A stretch of 64,000 nt of DNA from Emiliania huxleyi CCMP1516. Its lineage: Eukaryota; Haptophyta; Isochrysidales; Noelaerhabdaceae. The notes beneath the pieces are model-generated. The model was not told the DNA's origin. It was given only the letters and a program-made list of their open reading frames with translations, and made no database searches. The DNA is taken from contig NW_005200861.1 of NCBI RefSeq assembly GCF_000372725.1, positions 62,084 through 126,083 of the forward strand. The letters are read 5' to 3'. The position numbers were made by a program, and so were the translations under genes. Position 1 is the stretch's first letter, and every line of letters starts with the position of its first letter. This document shows positions 20,471 to 31,161 of this stretch, piece after piece.

Positions 20471-20909
20471 GCGCGGTGCGGCGGCGCGATGATGTGGTGA
20501 GCCGATGTATCTTTTGTGATGTATTATCGCGAAGACCGTTGAACATGATTACATCATGAGCTCTCATGATAAAGCACATGTGCATGTGCATGCACATGTG
20601 CATGTGCATCTCTGCATGTGTGAGAGAGAACTCGGACAAGCCCCCCGGACATATACGGCATTACATCATTACACGGCTTAAAGCCGTATGTCAAGTTTAT
20701 ACGACCGCCATTGGACGACAGAGTTTTGGCACTTGAAGGCCCACTTGGTCGGCAATGGCAGTGTGTTGCTTGATGCTTCTCAGATGTCAGAACTCTCTGG
20801 CACTCTCTCTCAGACCACGAGTGACGACTCACAGTGGCCGGAGAGAGACATAGTGGTTAAAGTGCTTAGTGCACGGAGCGCGGTCACCCGGCACACACTG
20901 CACGCACAC
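20471..20909. other. Intergenic with CATGTG repeats
   Basis: A run of alternating GCATGTGCATGTGC words lies at 20573-20620. The remainder has no gene signal. It separates the + cyclotransferase from the end of the - proline-rich gene. Confidence 0.6.
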
Positions 20910-21935
20910 TCAGTGGAGAGTGTGTGTCTGGACCCGCGCCGGCTCCGGGCCGCCAAGGACCGAATCTGCAGACCGCAGTTGACAACTGAGTTCAAGAGTT
21001 GAGCGTTGTGTGGCCCAACCCTTTGCCCTTTTATTTTTGCGCCTCAAGGCGGTTCCCCGGGGTCCACCGCACAGTCCAGGCGGCGAGGGCGGCGGCGGCG
21101 GCGGCGGCGGAGAGGGCGGCGGGCTCGGGTGAGGCACAGACGGCGGCAGTGGCGGGGGGGGTGAGGGTGGCGGGGAAGAGGGCGGCGGCAGGAGCGGCGG
21201 CGGCGGCAGGAGCGGGGACGGGGGCGTGGGCGGCGGCAGGAGCGGCGGCGGCGGGTGGAGCGGTGGCGGGGGCGTGGGCGGCGGCAGGAGCGGCGGCGGC
21301 GGGTGGAGCGGTGGCGGCGGCAGCGGCGGCTCCGTGGGCGGCGGGGGCAGTGGTGGCGGCGAGGAGGGTGGCGGCAGCGAGGGGGGTGGCGGCGGATGGT
21401 CCGGCGGGGCCGGGGGTGCCGGTGGGGCGCGTGGCGTATAGATAGGCGGCGGCGGCTCGGGCGGCGGAGGCGAGGGCGCGATGAAGGTCGACGTGCAGCT
21501 CGAGGTGGTTTTTCGGTTGGCGAGCTCCGCGGCGACGCAGCGGCCTTGGCCGTAGCCAAACGTCTCCGTGCTCGCCTTCCCGTCGGCCAGGATGCGCGAG
21601 CAGGTGGAGGTGGCGTTGGCGACACTGAAGCCAAAGGAGCCCGAGCACGAGACGATTGACACGCGCTCGGTCAAGGCGAGCACCTGGCCGCCGAATACGC
21701 CCATGCTCTGCACGCAGGTTGCGCCGCCGCTGTTGCAGATCAGGAACTCGCACCCGAGGATGGAGGAAGTCTGACATGAGCAGCAAGACCGAACTTGACA
21801 GCCGTACGTCAAGAGGTTCTCGCAAGTGTTGTCGTAACACGTCGTGCCATCCGCGCCACAGAACTGGTTTACCGGGCAGCAGTTGGCCGCGGCGCGTGTG
21901 GCGAGCAGCAGCGGCAGCAGGTTTCGAAGCGACAT
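20910..21935 (-). CDS. Pherophorin-like hydroxyproline-rich secreted protein
   Basis: Single exon, 341 residues from the Met at 21935. It starts with a signal peptide (MSLRNLLPLLLATRAAA), then a Cys-rich head of about 135 residues with at least 14 Cys, then about 135 residues of PPPP/SPPP repeats typical of extracellular hydroxyproline-rich glycoproteins, then a short basic tail. The matching GGCGGC-rich DNA at 21080-21440 is a coding repeat prone to length change. A wall or matrix role is inferred from composition. Confidence 0.7.
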   Translation of the reverse strand: MSLRNLLPLLLATRAAANCCPVNQFCGADGTTCYDNTCENLLTYGCQVRSCCSCQTSSILGCEFLICNSGGATCVQSMGVFGGQVLALTERVSIVSCSGSFGFSVANATSTCSRILADGKASTETFGYGQGRCVAAELANRKTTSSCTSTFIAPSPPPPEPPPPIYTPRAPPAPPAPPDHPPPPPSLPPPSSPPPLPPPPTEPPLPPPPLHPPPPLLPPPTPPPPLHPPPPLLPPPTPPSPLLPPPPLLPPPSSPPPSPPPPLPPSVPHPSPPPSPPPPPPPPSPPGLCGGPRGTALRRKNKRAKGWATQRSTLELSCQLRSADSVLGGPEPARVQTHTLH

Positions 21936-22850
21936 GCGTCTGCTGCGGCCGAGAGCCGGTGCGGCGCCTCGAGGGAGCGGAGTGGGGTGCCCCATGCGGG
22001 CGAAACAGGTTTTCAAACGTCGAACGCCGTGCTTAAATTTCATGCTGAGGCGCCGTTCAAAAAGACGACTGTAGGCCCTGAGGAGCACAAAAGAGACCGC
22101 GTCTTCACAGTCACAGCTCCAGTGTGCCGTCATCTCCTATCTCGCGACCGCGCTGGTGTCCAGTCCGAGCCTGGCTGTTCTTCACGCCTGGTCCTTTAAC
22201 TAACTCACCCGTAGTACAAGAACAAAAGAGATTCCGTTGGTCATTTCGAGGGCTGGACAAAAGTGAATGGGTTTGTTTTTGAGGGCGTGACTTACGCTAT
22301 CTTTGTTCAGCATCAAAAGTTGTCTGTAGAAAATTTTCATGCATTTTTGCATTCGCATGCATCGCAAAATCTCTCTCGCAAAACAAAACAACAACATCTC
22401 TCTCTCCATGCATCGCCTGCATTACAACTGCATGGGCAAAAACAACACTATTGCATTTCGTTGCATATGCAATCGATGCATTTTGCGCGTGATTGCATTA
22501 ACAGAGAGAGAGAGAGATTTTTAGCAATACCTTAAAGAGAGGTTACAGGCGTGTAAGGTCCAATACCAAACAACAGTGCATCTGCATTCGATGCATTCGG
22601 GGCATGACTGTCTGCATATCTTTTGCAATTTGAGGGCAAGAACCTAGGCAAGTGCACCCAGACTCCTCCCCCCTCCCCTCCCCTCTCCCCTCCACTCAAG
22701 TAACCCTCAGACTCCCCTCCCCTTTCCTCTCCCCTCCCCCCCTACTCCGTCAGTCCGTCTGCACCCCCTCCTCCACTCCTCCTGCCCCCCCCCCCCCCCC
22801 CTTTCCCCTCCTCCAGTGAGGATGACAAAGCGTTCGCTCTCCTGGGGAGG
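21936..22850. other. Intergenic, GCAT-rich stretch and C/T-rich stretch
   Basis: 22330-22620 is rich in TGCAT/ATGCA words (TTGCATGC, GATGCATTTTGC). An AGAGAGAGATTTTTAGCAA element at about 22505-22530 also occurs at 18962-18985. 22660-22810 is nearly pure pyrimidine with a long C run. No gene seen. Confidence 0.6.
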
Positions 22851-23313
22851 CTACTCGATCCTGTAGGAGAAGGTCTCGCCCGCCACCACCCCCTCGGGGA
22901 TCTCCAGCTCCAGCTCGTCACCGCCCACCGTAATGGTAATGACGACCCCAGCCACCGCGTCCTTGGGGCACGTGATCTCGAACCACTCCTCCTCCTCCTC
23001 CTCCTCCTCCTCCTCCTCCGTCTCAGAGAGGGGTCCCAACTCCTTGCAGTCAATGCCGGGGATGATGTCCCCACCCTCCCGGTGAATCTCTCCCTGCCAC
23101 CAGAGGGCTAGCTGAAAGAGGCGGGCTAGTGTCGCCGGCTTGGTGGGCTTGCTAACGGCGAGCTGCTGGCGGGGCCCCGGGGTGGCACGACGGGTACTGG
23201 TCCGCGCGGCCGGTCGGGGAGGGGGCTGGGGAGATGGGGAAGAGGGGAAGCTCAGGTGCTCCTTTGACGCCTTATTTTGCACTGTCAGCTCGGCGGACAG
23301 GCACTTGACCCGC
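22851..23313 (-). CDS. Acidic small protein, last exon (5' end incomplete)
   Basis: About 153 residues ending at 22851. A run of about 11 Glu comes from a CTC/GAG trinucleotide repeat near 22987-23020. It is followed by WFEITCPKDAVAGVVITITVGG and a final EIPEGVVAGETFSYRIE, a short beta-type module (xxVPxGVxxGxxF) found at the end of several algal proteins. There is no ATG at the left end; a CATCAG acceptor at about 23314 suggests an upstream exon. Function unknown. Confidence 0.45.
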
Positions 23314-23315
23314 AC

Positions 23316-23893
23316 TGATGTTCGCGCTGCGGTTGCTTACTTGCGCACGGAGAACGAGATTGTAGTCGACCGAGACAGCCAGCACCCGGGAGGGACGCCA
23401 TTATCTTTTTGGAGGATTAGGTGCACACGCAATGGAGGCCGTGTGTCAGTGAATCCATGCAACTAAATGCAGTCTCCCACCGAATGCAAAGAATGCAAAA
23501 AATGCATATGCGGGGACGCAGCTGCCTCCCTCTGGAACAGGCGCCGAGAGGGACAATAGTGCGCAATTTGTCAAAATCAAGGTTTTGTAACGCGAGCTGT
23601 GCCACAGTGAAATGGAACTAGCCGGAGTGGTCTTCTTGTGGTCCTCCAACTCCATGTCCATGACCATGTCGGTTGTCGCATGTGGTCATCATGTGCCCAG
23701 TTGAGCTTGAGCGTTGGAGGCAAGTTGTGACTTGCGTTGTATACTTGTGTGTGTGGGTTTGGTGCCTTCATGCTTCAAACTGTTTTCGACGTCAACTGTC
23801 TGTACCCCCCCCCCCCCCCAGCCCCGGTGTCCCGCCTGTCCCGCCGCCCCTACTGTACCCCGCACACGGCAACGGCAGACAAAACTCGCGCGC
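23316..23893. other. Intergenic
   Basis: No convincing gene. Contains short AT-richer stretches with ATGCAAAGAATGCA-like words at about 23480 and a C run near 23808. Confidence 0.5.
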
Positions 23894-26800
23894 TCACAGG
23901 ACGTCGTCGGCTGCGTCTGACTGAGGCGACAGCTCCAGCTCGCCCTGTTGCCGCGCGCGGCTTGGCCAGGGGCGCAACGCCTGCGGCGTGCGCCCAACGG
24001 CGGAAATGTGCAGCGACATTGTACTCCCGGACGCGTCGCTCGCCGCGGACCGCTGGTCGCTCGCCGTGCGGCGAGGGGTAGGGCGCCGCTCGCGCTCCGC
24101 CGCCTTTGCGAGGATGGTGCCGACCGCGGTGGAGAAGACCGACGAGGCGTGCGACGATGCGGCGTCCGATGCGGTGTCCATGGAGAGGCCGGCGCCTATG
24201 GGACACGTTCCGGACGTGTCACTGGGCCCCGTGTGATGGTAGAGTCCATGGGGTGGTCGGCGGCTTTGCCTTCGCGCCCGCCCCCCTCTCCCTTGGCTTC
24301 GCCTGTGCCCTTGCTGGGTCCGACGGCGCTGCTGACGAGCGACTCGCTCTCCTCCGGGTCGCGGCGGCGCGCCGACCCGCCCGCCTGAGTGAGGCCGCCC
24401 GCCTGCATCCCGAGGCGAGGCGCGCAATACTGGAGGAGGGGCCCGTACGAGAGGAGGAGGAGGAGGAGGGCTGCGATGACCAGGATCACGCGCACGTTGC
24501 GGTCGAGGGCGCGGTCGAGGTAGGCCGGCGGCGGAGGGAGGAGGGGCGGCGGAGGGGACGCCACCGGCGGGGCGGGAGGGGGAGGGGACGGGCTCGGCGG
24601 CGGAGGCGGCGGCCGGGGCGGCTGCGGCGGAGCCACAGTGATGGTGCCGTGGCCGGCAGGGTAAGCTCCGACCCACGGCAGCGGCAGCTTGCCTCGGAAG
24701 GGGGCAACGCCAAACAGCAAATCGGCGATCGCGCCTCCTCCCTCAGAGCCGGGCAGCCAAGCAGCGACCACCGCACCGACGCCGCCGGCCATCCGCGCCG
24801 ACTCGCCTCCCTCGCCGCCCCCCTCGCCGCCCCCCGTGGCGTGCGCCCACGGCCCGCGGCTGCCGAAGCCGCGCTCGCTGTCGGCCGGCTCGCCGCGGCG
24901 GGCAAAGGCGGCCAGCTCCAACGGCCTGCCCGAGAGAACGACGATCGCGACCGGCCATCCCTTGCGCAGTCCCTCGGCCAGCAGCGAAGAGACGCACGCG
25001 CTGTCCAGCTCAGAGAGGGGGACCGGAGAGACGGGCGCATCCCCTCGGCCCTCGGCATACGGCGCCTGCGACGGGGGCGGAATGGGGGCGGAGAGACGTA
25101 TGAGGGGGAGAGGAGACGGGGGGGGGGGGGGGGGAGGTCGCGGACGGAACACCTCGGACACGACTGCGATCGCGGCGGCGAAGGGGCCCTTTGAAGCAGA
25201 GAGCAGCTGCTCGTAGGCGGCGGCGGCGGCGATTCTTGTGGCGTTGGAAGGTGTGTCGTCGCCTACGGCGGACGTGTCATGGACGTGTCATCGACGGGAG
25301 GGGCGGGCCGTCGTCGCGCGCGCCCGGGATGCCGCCTGGCGGAGGCGGGGACGGCACGGCACCAGGGTGGGGCGAGCCGCCTGGGATGCCGTCGCCGTCC
25401 GAGTCGGAGTCGAGGCGGTCGGGGACGCCGTCCTTGTCCGTGTCGAGCCAGGACGGCTCGCTTGGGCTGCGGATCAGCGGCGTCGGCACCAGTTGCACGC
25501 AGCTGCGCGGCTCCGCGCACGCCGATCGCCGCAGCAGCCCCTGCAGCACGGTCGTCCCTTTGGTGCGCGCGCCCTCGCCCGCCCCTTGCCAGCCCAGGGA
25601 CCAGCCGCCGAGCTGCCGCTCGAGCGAGTGGGCGCCCGAGCACGCGAGCAGCAGCCGCGCCTCCCTCGGCAGCGGCAGCAGCGGCGGCGCTCCGCTTTGC
25701 TCGAGAAGGACGGCGGAGCGGCGCGCCGCCTGAAGGGGATGGCAAGAAGACTCCTCTCCGCTGTGGTGTGGTGCGGGGGAAGGGCCAGGTGGGCGGTGCA
25801 GGCCCCGACCTCCTCCGCCAGCGGGCTGTGCGCCGCGTAGAGCTCGTCGTCCGTTGGCGCCGCCTCACCTCCCTCGCCCCCCGCCGCCTCGCCCCCCTCC
25901 TCGCGCCCCGTGGCGTGCGCCCACGGCCCGCGGCTGCCGAAGCCGCGCTCGCTGTCCGCCTCCACCTCTGGCGCGGGGTCACCAAACGGGGACACGAGCC
26001 CGATCGCGGCCTATAGCAGCGCGCTCTCGTGACAGCCACACTCTTCTGCGCCCCTCCCCCTCTCGCCCCCAGCGGCGCGCGCAAGCCTTGACTGCGAGCA
26101 CGCGCGCCGCGGCGTCGTCGACGCGAGCCCGCGGCACTTCGCCGCTCAGCACGGCGCGCTCGACCTACGCGGGAGCAGGCCAAGACCGCGGTGAGGCAGA
26201 GGTCCGCCTCTCTGCCCCCGCCCGCCACCGCCGTCTCTGACGTCGTCGAGGAAGGTCTGCCACGAGACGGAGGCGGCCCCTCCGGCGGTCCAAGTGCCTA
26301 GTCTCGACACCATCCACTGACTAGTCTCGACACCACTAGTCTCGACACCACTAGTCTCGACACCATCCCGGCTCCTCTCGGGCCAACCTCGGCTGACTGA
26401 CTACTACTGCTGCCTCAGCTGACTGGCTATAGGAGCGAGGAGGCGCAGTGCGCCTGGCAGCATGACCATGTCGACTCCGGCGTTGATGGCGGCGGCGAAG
26501 CGCGTGAGGGAGCCGCCCCGCAGCTGATCGACGCCGCCCAAGTCGGACACGACAAGGCCGCCGAAGCCGAGGTGCTCCTTGAGGAAGCCTACAGAGTCGC
26601 GCGCCGGAGGAGGAGGGTCGGAGAGGCGCCCCACGGCTGCCTGCAGGCGCCCCTTGCTCGAGGGGTGCCGGAGAGGAGCTCTTTGTTGGCGTGCCTGGAG
26701 TACGGGGGGAGAGAGAGTAGCTCTGAGCGTGACTCTGAGCACGGCCCGAGCACTCCACAAACGCCCCTGCCTCGTGGGTACGATGGGATGCGGAAAAGAG

Positions 26801-28963
26801 CACGCGTGATTCTGCTCGAGTGCTTCAGTTGCGGGGACATGTGCATGTGCATGTGCATGTGCATGTGCATGTGCATGTGCAGGGACATGTGCTCGCCGCA
26901 TCTAGGCTGCCGGTGCATCTTTGTGCCGCGCACAGACGAGTACGAGACCATCACCGACAGCACGCCCGCCTGCAAGCCGCGCCTCGGGTCAGCAGCCTCG
27001 CGGCCCATCTCGACTACGTCTCGGGTGCAACCTCGAGAGAGAGGACATCACCGACCGCACGCCCCCCGACCGCACGCCTGCACTGCGGCGCGGTACGGCA
27101 GCAGGTGCTCCGCCAGCCCCACGGCGTCCAGGTCCGCGTCCCCCTCGTCCGCACCGGAGAGGGTCGCGCCTGCGGGACGTGTCGTGGGCGTGTCGCGGGC
27201 GTGTCGTGGGCGTGTCGCGGACGTGTCGTGGGCGTGTCGTGGACGTGTCGTGGGCGTGTCGTGGGCGTGTCGTGGGCGTGTCGTGGGCGTGTCGCGGGCG
27301 TGTCGTGGACGTGTCTCCGTGTGGGCCTGCGAGGCGTCCCGTGGTGTGCATGCGTCTAGGCGCGTGTCTAGGAGAAGGATCGTGGAGGTGTGTGGAGGGG
27401 CGAGGTGTCCAGAGATGTCCTAGACGCGTCGCGCCGTCTGCTGCAAAGTGCTTTGCGCACGCGGCGACTCGGCCGCGCGCCCGCCCCCGCCCCACGAGCC
27501 TCGCCCCCGCCGGGAGGAAGGGGCGCGTTAGGTCGGCCCTCTCGTCTGCGGGCGCCTGAAGGCCGGTGACTGCGGCTGCCGCATGCCTGCGCACGAGCCA
27601 AGGGTCAGTGTCAGTGTCAGGGTCAGGGGCAGGGCCAGTGTCAGGGCCAGTGTCAGGGGCAGGGCCAGGGTCAGGGCCAGTGTCAGGGGCAAGGTCAGGG
27701 TCAGTGTCAGGGCCAGGGCCAGTGTCAGGGGCAGGGCCAGGGGCAGGGTCAGGGTCAGGGCCAGGGTCAGGGTCAGTGTCAGGGCCAGTGTCAGGGGCAG
27801 GGCCAGGGTCAGTGTCAGTGTCAGGGTCAGGGGCAGGGCCAGTGTCAGGGCCAGGGGCAAGGTCAGGGTCAGGGTCAGTGTCAGGGTCAGGGGCAGGGCC
27901 AGTGTCAGGGCCAGGGGCAAGGTCAGGGTCAGGGTCAGTGTCAGTGTCAGAGGGGCAAGGCTTGCCGCGCGCCTGCTCACGAGCTGCTCGTCCGCCCCGA
28001 AGCCCTCGTACGTCCTCCCCCACCGGCTGTCCCGAGGCGAAGCGACGCAGGGGCCAAAGGCCCAGTTCAGCCCCGCCGCGGCCACCTCGGTCGCCGTCGC
28101 GGCGCCCGCCGCGGCGGTCAGGCTCTCGTCGTCTGCGGCGCCGAGCCCGATGTTGTGCGGCAAGACGGTGGCCTGCTCACAAGAGGGCGCGTGGAGAGAC
28201 GCCGCTCCCAGGCCCCCATCTTGTGCGGCGGGACGGCGAGGCGTTGGTGGCGAGGGCGTTGCCGTGGACGGCGTCGATGCCGAGGAGGAGGGGGACGCGC
28301 CGCGGGTGGCGGCTGGCGGCCTCGCGGAGGCGGCGCGCGCGGGCGGCGAGCGACGAGGCCGAGGCGTTGAGCGTGCCTGTGGGGGCATGTCCCGGACGTG
28401 TCTCAACGACATGTCGCGGGCAGGACGAGGCGGCGAGCGGCGAGAGCACCCGCAAAGACGACGGCGCCGGCGCCTGCAGACTTGTCGAGCGAGCCATCGA
28501 GCACTGCCGTTATGTCCTCGCCCGTCGCGAGCGCGAGGTTGACATCTAGCTGCAGCATCTGGCCGATCCGCTCGCGCAGCGACAGCCGACCGAGGAGCGC
28601 CTGCACGCCAGCAGCCTCGCGGTCGACGAAGCGGCGGCTGACGTCGGGATCGAGAGAGGGAACATGGCGCTTGAGCTCGCTCAGCGTCTGCGTCCAGTCG
28701 AGCGGCGCGGAGCGTGAGCAGCTGCTCCAGCCGCACGAAGCCGTCCCGTCCGCCGCCAGCCTCTGCGGCGCTCCGCCGGCGATGCAGTCGCCGCAGGCAT
28801 CTCGAAAGTCGGTGGCGACGGAGGAGCAGGCCTCCGCCAGCATCACCCGTGGCGACTGCGTAATAAGATAGTTGACGCGGCCACTGCAGGGATAGCAGCC
28901 CTCGGAGTCGCACGCCTTGAACGACGCCGCCCGCTGGCAGAGTTCCAAGCCGCACAACAGCAT
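23894..28963 (-). CDS. Membrane-anchored glycoside hydrolase family 3 (beta-glucosidase-like) with TSP3 repeats
   Basis: A long multi-exon gene. From the N-terminus: a Cys-rich head; [20 protein letters not shown] (about 28550); [17 protein letters not shown] and NIGLGAA with [18 protein letters not shown] (28010-28270); [15 protein letters not shown] (27450); [16 protein letters not shown] with [11 protein letters not shown], where SD holds the expected GH3 nucleophile (26450-26560); a helix ending [12 protein letters not shown] (26090); two thrombospondin type 3 units [19 protein letters not shown] (25400-25450); the second GH3 domain with [15 protein letters not shown] and [23 protein letters not shown] (24660-24970); a Pro-rich linker; one membrane span [15 protein letters not shown]; and a cytosolic tail from about 24211. 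The start at 28963 is tentative. By family it removes terminal sugars outside the cell. Several introns hold minisatellites. Confidence 0.75.
24832..25956. repeat. Identical 51-base repeat within the GH3 gene
   Basis: 24832-24882 and 25906-25956 are identical and encode [15 protein letters not shown] on the minus strand. Neighbouring CTCGCCGCCCCC-type sequence is also similar, so the duplication may be near 90 bases. One copy sits between the active-site domain and the TSP3 units, the other within the second GH3 domain. Confidence 0.85.
26836..26892. repeat. (GTGCAT)n microsatellite in a GH3 intron
   Basis: About nine tandem GTGCAT units, close in word content to the run at 20573-20620. It lies between GH3 exons on the minus strand. 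Confidence 0.85.
27176..27325. repeat. 10-base minisatellite (GTGTCGTGGGC type) in a GH3 intron
   Basis: About 15 tandem units of CGTGTCGTGG with G/A and C/T variants. The same word occurs in small numbers at 8130-8160 (S28 intron), 25275-25300 and 44350-44395 (SIR2 intron). Confidence 0.85.
27573..27983 (-). repeat. Degenerate telomere-like hexamer tract in a GH3 intron, flanked by 25-base repeats
   Basis: 27603-27950 is a 6-base periodic array of AGGGTC, AGTGTC, AGGGGC and AGGGCC on the plus strand. The flanks 27573-27597 and 27959-27983 match at 19 of 25 bases. On the minus strand both flanks contain GCAG|GC, and splicing 27973 to 27586 gives [14 protein letters not shown], as GH3 proteins need. 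The intron is therefore about 386 bases with a GC donor. Confidence 0.8.
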
Positions 28964-29147
28964 ATGTTTTGTCGATCGATGCACACACGCCGTCACAAAG
29001 AATTTCGCCGCAAGCAGTCATGCTCGCCTGTCCTCCTCCCCCATTCCCTCGTTTGGGTTTGTCTGTTTTCTTTCTTTCTTTCTTGTGATGAGAGAGAGTC
29101 TGCGGAGACTTACACACGCCACGCACACAAGATCTCGACTGGCGAGG

Positions 29148-31161
29148 CTACACTCGCGCGTCCGCATCCTGGTCGTCGTCCACCAGCTGCTCCGTCGACT
29201 CCCCCACCCGCCGCGCGCCGTACGGAGGCGGCTCGCTAATCTCGCGCTCCCCCCCGCCCGGCGGCGTCGAGACCTCCTCGACGCCGAACGCCTCTGAGAT
29301 CTCGTCCGCCGCCACCGCCACCGCCTCTGCGCCCGGGTGGGGCAGATCGGCCAGCTCCGCCCCCTTGCCGTCGGCTCTGCGCGAGAGACCGATGAGTCCG
29401 ACGAGCGCGATGAGCACGCCTGCTCGCGCGGGCGGGGCGAGAGAGTGGGGTCGGGTATGGGCTTGGGGCCGGGGAGGGAAGTGTGGGGCGGAGGGGGGAG
29501 GAGAGGGAGGGGGGCAGGGCTGTGGGGGAGGGGGGGGGCTGGGAAGCGGGGGAGGGGTGTGAGAAGAGACTTGAATAGAGGGGTGAGGGCGGTGGGAAGA
29601 GGGCGGGCGGGCCGCACCGGCTCCGAAGAGGGAAGGGTAGAGGCCGCAGGTGTCCTGCTTGCACGCCCATGCCTCGTCGGAGAACTCTTTAAAGAAGAGG
29701 CCGCTCGTCGTCATGGTTGCGATCATGAGCAGCGACTGGTAGAGAGGCACCTGTGCTCTCCGCAACCTCGGGTCACACCTCGGACGGGGCGGCTGCACTC
29801 TCTCGCTGCACGGGCAATCTCGGGCAATCTCGGGCAGTCTCGGGCAATCTCGGGCAGTCTCGGGCAATCTCGGGCAATCTCGGGAAAGCAGCGGACCGCA
29901 TACTGCACGGGCATGGCGCGGAGGGTGAGGTTGAGCAAGATGAGCTGCATCGGCGCGCAGACGACCAGTCCGAGGATCGAGATGTAAGGGATCTGTGCGA
30001 GGGGGGGAGGGGTAAGGGATCTGTGCGAGGGGGGGGGAGGGGTAAGGGATCTGTGCGAGGGGGGGGAGGGGGCGGGTGTGTGCGAGGGGGGGAGGGGGCG
30101 GGTCAGGCGTGCGTGTGTGTGTGTGTGTGCGCTTGTGCGGGTCTGGGGAGGAGGAGTGAGGGGGGGTGTGGGAGAGGGGGGGCGGTGTGGCGATGATGGA
30201 GGGGGGCGGGGAGTCGCACCCAGCTGGTCCAGGCCTCGCCCGCCTTTTCACCGTCTTGGGAGATTGTGACCTCCGCGACCTCGGCGACCATCTGACAGGG
30301 CGGGAGGGGGAGGGGAGAGTGAGCAGAGGCTATGAGCGCGGGGCGGGCGCCCGTGGGGCGTGCCTTGAGAAAGGTCTGGGAGAAGGCGCCGAACAAGGCT
30401 GCGGCGAACCCGTCGCCGACGGCGATTGTCTTTGTGCTCAGGCGGCAGCGCTTGAGGGCGGCGCTGAGGCGGCAGCGCTCTTGGGCGGCGAAGGGAAGGT
30501 GCTGCGTCGTGCAAAACACGACGAGGAAGACCCACGCGGTGATGGCGAAGGCGAGGAAGGCGGTCTGTTTGAAGTGCTCTTCCAGTCTGCGGGTGGGTCC
30601 GTGAGGAGGGTGAGGCGAGAGACCGCACCCCCGCGTCCGCGGTGTGGGCGGTGGAGGGCGGATGGGCGGTGCGGTGTCTCACATTTCGGTCGTGATTACC
30701 TTCTCCTCCTTGGGGCCGAAGAAGCTCACGAGCGTCACGCCGGCGGTGATGGCGAGGATGAAGACGATCTGCGCGCGCGAGAGAGGCTCCCGCACCTTGC
30801 AGACGCCGGTGGCGGCGAGCAGTGCGCTGAACACAATCGTGACGCCGCCGAAGGGCGCGACCATCGCCAGCGGGAGCAGCGCCAGCGCGGCGGGGGCGAG
30901 GCCGGCGGCGCTGATAAGGAGCAGCGCGATCCCGAGATAGAGCCACGGGCGTCTCGGGGGAAAGAAAACGGTTTTGCGCTTTTCGGTGTCGGCGCTGTAC
31001 TTCATGATCATGAGGCTCGCGGCGTTGAAGAGGCAGCCGAGCAGCACGATGCCGATGCCCACAGGCTGGTGCCACGCCGGAGAGTCCTCCGGAGGGGAAA
31101 GTGGCGGCGGTGGTAGCGATGGCGGCGGCAGTGACGGCGGCAGTGACGGCGGCGGCAGCAT
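29148..31161 (-). CDS. NIPA-type magnesium transporter
   Basis: Multi-exon membrane protein. Exon 1 (from 31161) has a Pro-rich start, then GIGIVLLGCLFNAASLMIMKY, WLYLGIALLLISAAGLAPAALALLPLAMVAPFGGVTIVFSALL, and VREPLSRAQIVFILAITAGVTLVSFFGP. Later exons near 30600-30360, about 30300-30200, 29990-29890 and 29755-29620 add AVGDGFAAALFGAFSQTF, ISILGLVVCAPMQLILLNLTL and VPLYQSLLMIATMTTSGLFFKEF. The final exon adds GVLIALVGLIGLSR and an acidic tail ending at 29148. This matches the nine-span NIPA/DUF803 family, which moves magnesium across membranes. Introns contain tandem repeats at 29814-29885 (CGGGCAATCT) and 29995-30095 (GGGGGAGGGGTAAGGGATCT). Confidence 0.75.
29814..30095. repeat. Two minisatellites in NIPA gene introns
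   Basis: 29814-29885 repeats CGGGCAATCT/CGGGCAGTCT about eight times. 29995-30095 repeats a G-rich unit containing GGGATCTGTGCGAGG about three to four times. Both lie between exons of the transporter. Confidence 0.85.

Noticed and set aside
21044..21840. Long overlapping frames opposite and beside the proline-rich gene
   Set aside because: GC-rich coding repeats stay open in several frames; only the frame with a signal peptide and PPPP/SPPP pattern is convincing.
27176..27325. CRISPR array
   Set aside because: Units are about 10 bases and directly adjacent, with no spacers; the context is a eukaryotic intron.
27566..28549. Plus-strand frames of Gly/Ser/Val repeats and Arg-rich sequence
   Set aside because: They are shadows of the hexamer array and of the minus-strand GH3 exons.
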